Assembly: GCA_942492375.1 (NCBI GenBank)
Contig: CALOEL010000017.1
Coordinates: 186,001 to 250,000, forward strand
DNA from: JAHEAO01 sp942492375
Lineage (GTDB): Bacteria > Pseudomonadota > Alphaproteobacteria > Rhodobacterales > Rhodobacteraceae
Direction of reading: 5' to 3'
DNA: 64,000 nucleotides
The notes under the pieces were generated by a model. The model was not told the origin of the DNA. It saw only the letters and a list, made by a program, of their open reading frames with translations, and did no database searches. The position numbers and the translations under genes were made by a program. Positions within the stretch are counted from its first letter, which is position 1. Every line of letters starts with the position of its first letter. Below, in pieces: positions 59,335-64,000 of this stretch.

Positions 59335-60630
59335 TCAGGCGGTCGCCTTCGCCAGCGCCTGGTCGAGATCAGCGATCAGGTCGTCGGCATCTTCGATCCC
59401 GATCGACAGGCGCACGACGTTCGGGGCGGCGCCGGCCGCCTTCTGCTGTTCTTCCGTCAGCTGGCGATGGGTGGTCGAGGCGGAATGGATGATCAGCGAC
59501 CGGGTATCGCCCAGGTTCGCGACATGGCTGAATATCTCGACCGCGTCGACCAGCTTGACGCAGGCCTCATAGCCGCCCTTGACCCCGAAGGTGAACAGCG
59601 CCCCCGCACCGCGCGGGCAGATCTTTTCGATCCGCTTGTAGTAGGGCGACGAGGGCAGGCCGGCATAGGTTACGAAGTCGACACGCGGGTCATCCTCCAG
59701 CCATTTCGCGACCTTTTCCGCGTTGGCGACATGGCGGTCCATCCGCAGCGAAAGCGTCTCGATCCCCATCAGCGTGTAATGCGCCGCCTGCGGATTCATC
59801 GTCATTCCCAGATCGCGCAGCCCGATGGCGATGCCGTGGAAGGTGTAGGCCAGCGGTCCGAAGGTCTCGTGGAACTTCAGGCCGTGATAGGCGGGTTCGG
59901 GGGCGGAAAGGGACGGAAACTTGTCGCTTGCCGACCAGTCGAACTTGCCGCTGTCAACGACGCAGCCCCCCGTTACCGTGCCGTTTCCGGTCAGGTATTT
60001 CGTCGTGGAATGGACGACCAGCGTCGCGCCATGCTCGAACGGGCGGCAGAGATAGGGCGTGGCCGAGGTGTTGTCGACGATCAGTGGGATGCCCGCCTCG
60101 TCCGCGATCTTCGCCATCGCGTCGATATCGGTGATGTAGCCGCCCGGATTGGCGATCGACTCGCAGAAGATCGCGCGGGTATCGTCGTCGATGGCGGCCT
60201 TCACCGCATCCAGATCGTCTGTATCGACAAATTTCGCCGACCAGCCGAAGCGCTTGATGGTTTGGCCGAACTGGGTGACCGTGCCGCCGTAGAGCCGGGT
60301 CGAGGACACCACGTTGCGTCCCGGCGCCATCAGCGGGAAAAGCGCCATGATCTGCGCCGCATGACCCGAGGAGCAGCAGACCGCCCCGGCGCCGCCTTCC
60401 AGCGTCGCGATACGTTCCTGAAGCACCGCGACGGTCGGGTTGGTCAGCCGCGAATAGATGAAGCCCACTTCCTGCAGGTTGAACAGCGCCGCCGCATGTT
60501 CGGCATCGCGGAACACATAGGCGGTGGTCTGGTAGATCGGCGTCTGCCGGGACCCTGTTGCCGGGTCCGGGCGGGCGCCGGCATGGATCTGCAGTGTGTC
60601 GAAACCGTAGGTTGGCGCGTCGTCGGACAT
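59335..60630 (-). CDS. metY: O-acetylhomoserine sulfhydrylase (aminocarboxypropyltransferase)
   Basis: 431 residues, fold type I PLP enzyme of the Cys/Met family, MetY branch by length. TLQIHAGARPDPATGSRQTPIYQTTAYVFRDAEHAAALFNLQEVGFIYSRLTNPTVAVLQERIATLEGG, then SGHAAQIMALFPLM, PLIVDNTSATPYLCRPFEHGATLVVHSTTKYLTGNGTVTGG (the lysine in STTKYLTG binds PLP) and GDTRSLIIHSASTTHRQL. It makes homocysteine from O-acetylhomoserine and sulphide. No SAM-II riboswitch pattern was seen in the 110 bases upstream. Confidence 0.93.
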   Translation of the reverse strand: MSDDAPTYGFDTLQIHAGARPDPATGSRQTPIYQTTAYVFRDAEHAAALFNLQEVGFIYSRLTNPTVAVLQERIATLEGGAGAVCCSSGHAAQIMALFPLMAPGRNVVSSTRLYGGTVTQFGQTIKRFGWSAKFVDTDDLDAVKAAIDDDTRAIFCESIANPGGYITDIDAMAKIADEAGIPLIVDNTSATPYLCRPFEHGATLVVHSTTKYLTGNGTVTGGCVVDSGKFDWSASDKFPSLSAPEPAYHGLKFHETFGPLAYTFHGIAIGLRDLGMTMNPQAAHYTLMGIETLSLRMDRHVANAEKVAKWLEDDPRVDFVTYAGLPSSPYYKRIEKICPRGAGALFTFGVKGGYEACVKLVDAVEIFSHVANLGDTRSLIIHSASTTHRQLTEEQQKAAGAAPNVVRLSIGIEDADDLIADLDQALAKATA

Positions 60631-60743
60631 GGAAAACTCCCTTGGGGTGACTTTGCGTCAGGTTTAGGCAGGGTCCACGCCATGTGCAACTGGCATCGGC
60701 CTTGCCGGTCGAGGTGATCATCCGCGGGGCCGGGCGGGCCGGA

Positions 60744-61742
60744 TCAGCGCATCCAGAAACCGGCCTTCTTGATGCGCTGCCGGATCACCTGTTCGCGGCT
60801 GGGCAGGTCGTCGCGGTCGAACAGGGCGCGGATTTTCGCGCCGCGGTTCTGGTAGACGATCCGCTTGATCGGCTCGTATTGCTTGAGGACCTTCTTGACC
60901 CTGTTGGGCGCGGCAACCTCTTCGAGCAGGTCGATGACCCGGTCGCTCTCGCGCGCATAGAGCAGGGGGAAGGTCCGGTAGTGGCAGGTCACGTCGCCGT
61001 CCAGAAGGCCCTCGGTGACGGTCTGGCGACCGCCTCCGAACGAGTGGATGACAAGGGGCAGGGCGATCTGGTCGAGCCAGGGGTCCAGCGACTGGGCGGC
61101 CAGCGCCTCGCCGGGATCAGAGCGGATCGCGAGGGCATAGTCGAGAAACCTTCGCCCGAATTCGTGCGGGCAGCGGAAGAAGAACCAACCGGCGTTGAAA
61201 TACAGGTACCTGCGCCAGTATTCGTCGGGCTGCGACGGATCGAGCGAGCTTTCGAAATCCAGCCCGAAGCGGTCGTAGAGCGATTTCCAGATGCCGGAAT
61301 AGCCCGGACCGTAAAGATCCGGGATCGGCCATGTCCCCTCGACCCGCAGCGAGGCGGAGGGGCGGTCGAAATCGAACTGCACCGATGTGAGCGGGCCGGT
61401 CACGAGCGTGTCGGTGTCGAAGAACACGAAGGGCTCGCCTTCCGGCAGCGCGAACAGGGCCTCGATCTTGTTGCCTTGGGGGTAGGTCTGTCCGAAATGC
61501 ATCGAGTCGAAGGGCCGGATCTCTGCGCCGAAATCTTCGGTCAGCAGGGTTTTCACCGCGTCGTTCCTGATCCGGGGATCGTCCTTCCAGTGCGGTCCGG
61601 GCCGAGGTTCCGCGACGAAAATGCGACCGTCGAATTTCGGATCGGAATGCCGCAGCGAGGCCGCGAACAGAACCGCTTCGTACATCAGGCGGCCATGTTG
61701 CCCGACGATCATGATGTTGAAGGATTTCGGCTTACGCGCCAT
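60744..61742 (-). CDS. glycosyltransferase-like protein (GT8-like)
   Basis: 332 residues from ATG 61742 (MARKPKSFNIMIVGQHGRLMYEAVLFAASLR). A nucleotide-sugar fold is suggested by NKIEALFALPEGEPFVFFDTDTLVTGPL, where FDTDT is a DxD motif for metal and sugar nucleotide, and YFNAGWFFFRCPHEFG. It resembles the putative GT8-type proteins of Rhodobacterales, not a well-characterised family. The gene lies next to exopolysaccharide genes on the other strand. A role in surface sugar synthesis is inferred. In-frame earlier ATG at 61856 is not used. Confidence 0.75.
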   Translation of the reverse strand: MARKPKSFNIMIVGQHGRLMYEAVLFAASLRHSDPKFDGRIFVAEPRPGPHWKDDPRIRNDAVKTLLTEDFGAEIRPFDSMHFGQTYPQGNKIEALFALPEGEPFVFFDTDTLVTGPLTSVQFDFDRPSASLRVEGTWPIPDLYGPGYSGIWKSLYDRFGLDFESSLDPSQPDEYWRRYLYFNAGWFFFRCPHEFGRRFLDYALAIRSDPGEALAAQSLDPWLDQIALPLVIHSFGGGRQTVTEGLLDGDVTCHYRTFPLLYARESDRVIDLLEEVAAPNRVKKVLKQYEPIKRIVYQNRGAKIRALFDRDDLPSREQVIRQRIKKAGFWMR

Positions 61743-62083
61743 GACGCCCCGGCTGTGTTTCGCGCGACTATAGAGCGGTGAATGCAGATGGAAAGCGCGG
61801 GTCGCGCCGAAAGGCGAAGCGATTTGGGGAATGGTGATGGTTGCAGTCCCGGGCACCAGTCTCCGCCGCTGAGATGCGGTGGCGAGTTGTGGGGCTGTGC
61901 GGAGGGCAACTTTCCGCCGAAATTCGGTATTCCCGGCGGCTAGCTGCCGATCTGACCGGGTTCTGCATATGATGTTGGTTCAGCTCCGGTTGAATAATGC
62001 AGGAAATGACCGAAGGTTGTAGTTCGCCACCCACAATCGCGTCAGGCGGAAGCGGTCCAACGAATTGCGAGGAACCCCGCTAC
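61743..62083. other. divergent intergenic region before the exopolysaccharide genes
   Basis: 341 bases between two genes pointing away from each other. On the minus strand TATAGT (61772-61767) could be a -10 for the GT8-like gene. On the plus side I see TATGAT at 61968-61973 without a strong -35, and two in-frame ATGs (61997, 62006) that would extend the ExoA-like protein with low-quality ribosome sites. No palindromic operator stands out. Local AT content is higher than in the genes. Confidence 0.4.
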
Positions 62084-63097
62084 ATGAAAGTCAACCACAA
62101 CAAGCACGACGCCGTTGTGCCCATTGTCGTCATTCCCTGCCTGAACGAGGCGACGCATATCGTCAAAGTGGTGGAAACGATGGCATGCCAGGTGCGCCCG
62201 TTTGGCGGCCGCGTGGTCGTTGTCGATGGCGGAAGCAATGATGGATCCCGAGCGATCACCCTCGAGCTGATTGATCGCCTTCCTTGCGTGTCGCTCTTGG
62301 ACAATCCGGCCCGCCTGCAGAGCACCGGCGTGAACGCGGCTGTCGCGGCTTTCGGCGGGGGCCATACACATCTTATTCGGGTCGACGCGCATTGTGCCTA
62401 TCCCGACGACTTCGTCGCCGCGCTGCTGGACGAGGCCGCCGTGACAGGCGCTTCGGCCGTCGTCGTGGGCATGGTCGCGGATGGCGACGGGGTGCTACAG
62501 CGGATCAACGCCGCAACCCAGAACTCGCGGATTGGCAACGGCGGGTCGAAGCATCGGAACAGCACAGCGGGGGAGTATGTCGAGCACGGCCATCATGCGC
62601 TGATCCGGCTTGACGCCTTTCGCGACCTCGGCGGTTACGACCCAGTCTTTTCGCATAACGAAGACGCGGAATTTGACTACCGGCTGATCCGGGCCGGACA
62701 TCGGATCTGGCTGACCGGACGGACGCATGTCACCTATTTCCCGCGTCGGGGCGTCCCACAACTTGCCCGGCAGTATTTCAACCACGGCCGTGGCCGGGCG
62801 CGAAACGTGATGAAGCATCGCGTGGTGCCGAACCGTCGGCAGCTGTTTGTCATTGGTGTGGCGCCGGCCATAGTTGTTAGCGCGCTTGCACCGACGTCTT
62901 TTGTGTTTGCGTTGCCGGCGTTGTGCTGGGCCGCGGCGACCGTTGCCGGTGGACTGGTGCTCGCCCTGACGAAACGTTCGCCGCTCCTCGTGCTCTCGGG
63001 CCTCATTGCGATGCTCATGCACATGTCCTGGTCGGCGGGCTTCTGGTCCCACGCGCTTCCGGCACTGGGCGCCCGGTCACCTGAGGTCGCCGCATGA
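62084..63097 (+). CDS. exoA: ExoA-like family 2 glycosyltransferase
   Basis: 337 residues from ATG 62084 (MKVNHNKHDAVVPIVVIPCLNEATHIVKVVETM) with GAGGA upstream; 61997 is an alternative. GT2 features: VVVVDGGSNDGSRAI, LDNPARLQSTGVNAAVAA, the metal site in RVDAHCAYPDDFVAALL, and NEDAEFDYRLIRAGHRIWL with the acceptor acid, then two C-terminal membrane segments (FVFALPALCWAAATVAGGLVLAL; VLSGLIAMLMHMSWSAGFW). This is the layout of rhizobial ExoA, which adds glucose to a lipid-linked succinoglycan unit. Overlaps the next gene by four bases. Confidence 0.85.
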   Translation: MKVNHNKHDAVVPIVVIPCLNEATHIVKVVETMACQVRPFGGRVVVVDGGSNDGSRAITLELIDRLPCVSLLDNPARLQSTGVNAAVAAFGGGHTHLIRVDAHCAYPDDFVAALLDEAAVTGASAVVVGMVADGDGVLQRINAATQNSRIGNGGSKHRNSTAGEYVEHGHHALIRLDAFRDLGGYDPVFSHNEDAEFDYRLIRAGHRIWLTGRTHVTYFPRRGVPQLARQYFNHGRGRARNVMKHRVVPNRRQLFVIGVAPAIVVSALAPTSFVFALPALCWAAATVAGGLVLALTKRSPLLVLSGLIAMLMHMSWSAGFWSHALPALGARSPEVAA

Positions 63098-64000
63098 CCG
63101 GCGTGGATGTCTGCATATGCACATTCCGTCGCAAGGGAGTGATCGACACGCTGGCCTCGTTGATGGAGGTCGAGGTGCCCGACGGCATCGATTTCGGCAT
63201 TCTCGTGATCGACAATGATATCGAGCCGAGCGCGCAGGACATTGTCGAGGGCTTTGCACGCTGCGCGCCGCGGACCGTCCGCTATATTCATTGCCCGGCC
63301 GGCAACATATCGATCGCGCGAAACGGGGCCCTCGACGCCTCGGAAGCCCGCTTCGTCGCCTTCATCGATGACGACGAGATCGCTGCGCCGGGCTGGCTGA
63401 CGGCGCTTTTGGGTGAACAGGCGCGCACCGGCGCAGATGTGGTGCTGGGGCCAGTCGATGCGCGCTACGGTGACGGCGTTCCTGTCTGGATGCGGGCGGC
63501 GCATGTTCACGCGACGCGGCCCGTCTGGATCGGTGACAAGATCGCCGCCGGCTATACCGGAAACGTCCTGATCGACCGCACGAGCCTGGCGATCAAGGGG
63601 CTTCGTTTCGATCCCGCGCTCGGTCGGACCGGCGGCGAGGACACCGACTTTTTCAGTGCCGTCCAGAACGCCGGTGGCCGGATCGTCTATGCGGCCGACG
63701 CCATTGTCGAGGAAACCGTGCTGCCGGATCGTTTGCGGTTTGGTTGGCTTGCGCGACGGAAGTACCGCATGGGCCAGACTCACGCCCATGTCCTTCTCAG
63801 GTGGCAAGGGCAGAGCCGCTGGAATGCACTACCGATTGCCGCCGCCAAGGTCGCCTTTTGTGCCGCTACGACGGTCTTCGTTCTGCCGAGCCGACGCCAT
63901 AGAAACCTGTGGGTTCTCAGGGGGTGCCTTCATGCAGGGGTCGTCGCGGGATTGTTGGGACGCGACGCGTCCGATATCTACGGGTCTGTGGGACCGGCGG
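63094..64000 (+). CDS. exoM: ExoM-like family 2 glycosyltransferase (partial)
   Basis: At least 302 codons; the gene runs off the window end. The ATG at 63094 overlaps the ExoA-like stop (ATGA). It reads MTGVDVCICTFRRKGVIDTL, then FGILVIDNDIEPSAQ, NISIARNGALDASEARFVAFIDDDEIA (the DxD-type metal site) and FDPALGRTGGEDTDFFSAVQNAGGR, a GT2 catalytic domain of the ExoM kind. It probably adds another sugar to the same polysaccharide repeat. Sugar specificity is not readable. Confidence 0.85.
   Translation, partial: MTGVDVCICTFRRKGVIDTLASLMEVEVPDGIDFGILVIDNDIEPSAQDIVEGFARCAPRTVRYIHCPAGNISIARNGALDASEARFVAFIDDDEIAAPGWLTALLGEQARTGADVVLGPVDARYGDGVPVWMRAAHVHATRPVWIGDKIAAGYTGNVLIDRTSLAIKGLRFDPALGRTGGEDTDFFSAVQNAGGRIVYAADAIVEETVLPDRLRFGWLARRKYRMGQTHAHVLLRWQGQSRWNALPIAAAKVAFCAATTVFVLPSRRHRNLWVLRGCLHAGVVAGLLGRDASDIYGSVGPA

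Noticed and set aside
60631..60743. SAM riboswitch before metY
   Set aside because: No SAM-II-like conserved core or pseudoknot pattern could be found by eye on the minus strand.

Overview
The window is high-GC chromosomal DNA of an alphaproteobacterium, most likely order Rhodobacterales (Rhodobacter/Paracoccus/roseobacter type); genus cannot be fixed from sequence alone. The case rests on the gene content: a propionyl-CoA carboxylase operon with a ScfR/RamB-type regulator, MmcB with a GTTC-N7-GTTC LexA box, a tRNA-His that lacks the extra 5' G, a heat-shock sigma factor of RpoHI type, single-permease LolCE (LolF), HdaA next to the polyphosphate genes, CarD, and small Rhodobacterales families (DUF6497-, DUF6324-, DUF6476-like). 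It reads as core chromosome: I see no insertion sequence, prophage, integrase, CRISPR array or rRNA.

Layout. 1-1.8 kb: start of a choline-binding periplasmic protein (cut by the window edge) behind a BetI-like operator, a secreted thermonuclease, and a YdcH protein behind an FnrL-type box. 1.8-13.1 kb: propionate assimilation, with regulator pccR, a Bcr/CflA efflux pump, pccB, three uncharacterised genes, a small lipoprotein, pccA, a DUF4174 protein and methylmalonyl-CoA mutase. 13.1-16.3 kb: a short run of enzyme and chaperone genes (VOC, GNAT, TerB-DnaJ, endonuclease/phosphatase). 16.3-21.9 kb: minus-strand block perM-hdaA-ppk-ppx in which ppk carries a one-base frameshift. 21.9-29.2 kb: PLP dehydratase, proS, ThuA-like gene, lolF-lolD, a kinase-like gene and an Ldh-family oxidoreductase. 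29.2-32.1 kb: ribE-ribBX-ribH-nusB. 32.1-36.6 kb: small membrane proteins, an ArsR/SRPBCC pair with a striking nested operator, mmcB, and tRNA-His. 36.5-40.3 kb: rluD, rpoH, small proteins and an oxidoreductase. 40.3-45.7 kb: PepF, an Anbu-type proteasome relative, HpcH aldolase, hydrolase, SCP2 and TPR genes. 45.7-50.2 kb: Suv3-type RNA helicase, S4 protein, ferredoxin, carD. 50.3-55.9 kb: cobS/cobT, a Kef-type antiporter, an AsnC regulator and hppD. 55.9-60.6 kb: a very unusual PilP-like membrane protein, a SIMPL protein and metY. 60.7-64 kb: edge of an exopolysaccharide cluster (GT8-like, ExoA-like, ExoM-like, the last cut by the window end).

The genes work together most clearly in propionate use: PccA/PccB make methylmalonyl-CoA, the mutase turns it into succinyl-CoA with B12 cofactor, and cobS/cobT elsewhere in the window finish B12. 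The regulatory DNA is the richest layer here: BetI-like, FnrL, PccR, sigma-32, ArsR, LexA and AsnC-type sites can be read next to their expected genes. I see no evidence for a wholly new defence or mobile system; the best candidates for undescribed biology are the genes embedded in the pcc operon, the promoter-plus-terminator unit in front of carD (possible small RNA or attenuator), the nested ArsR operator, and the PilM/PilP-like fusion protein.
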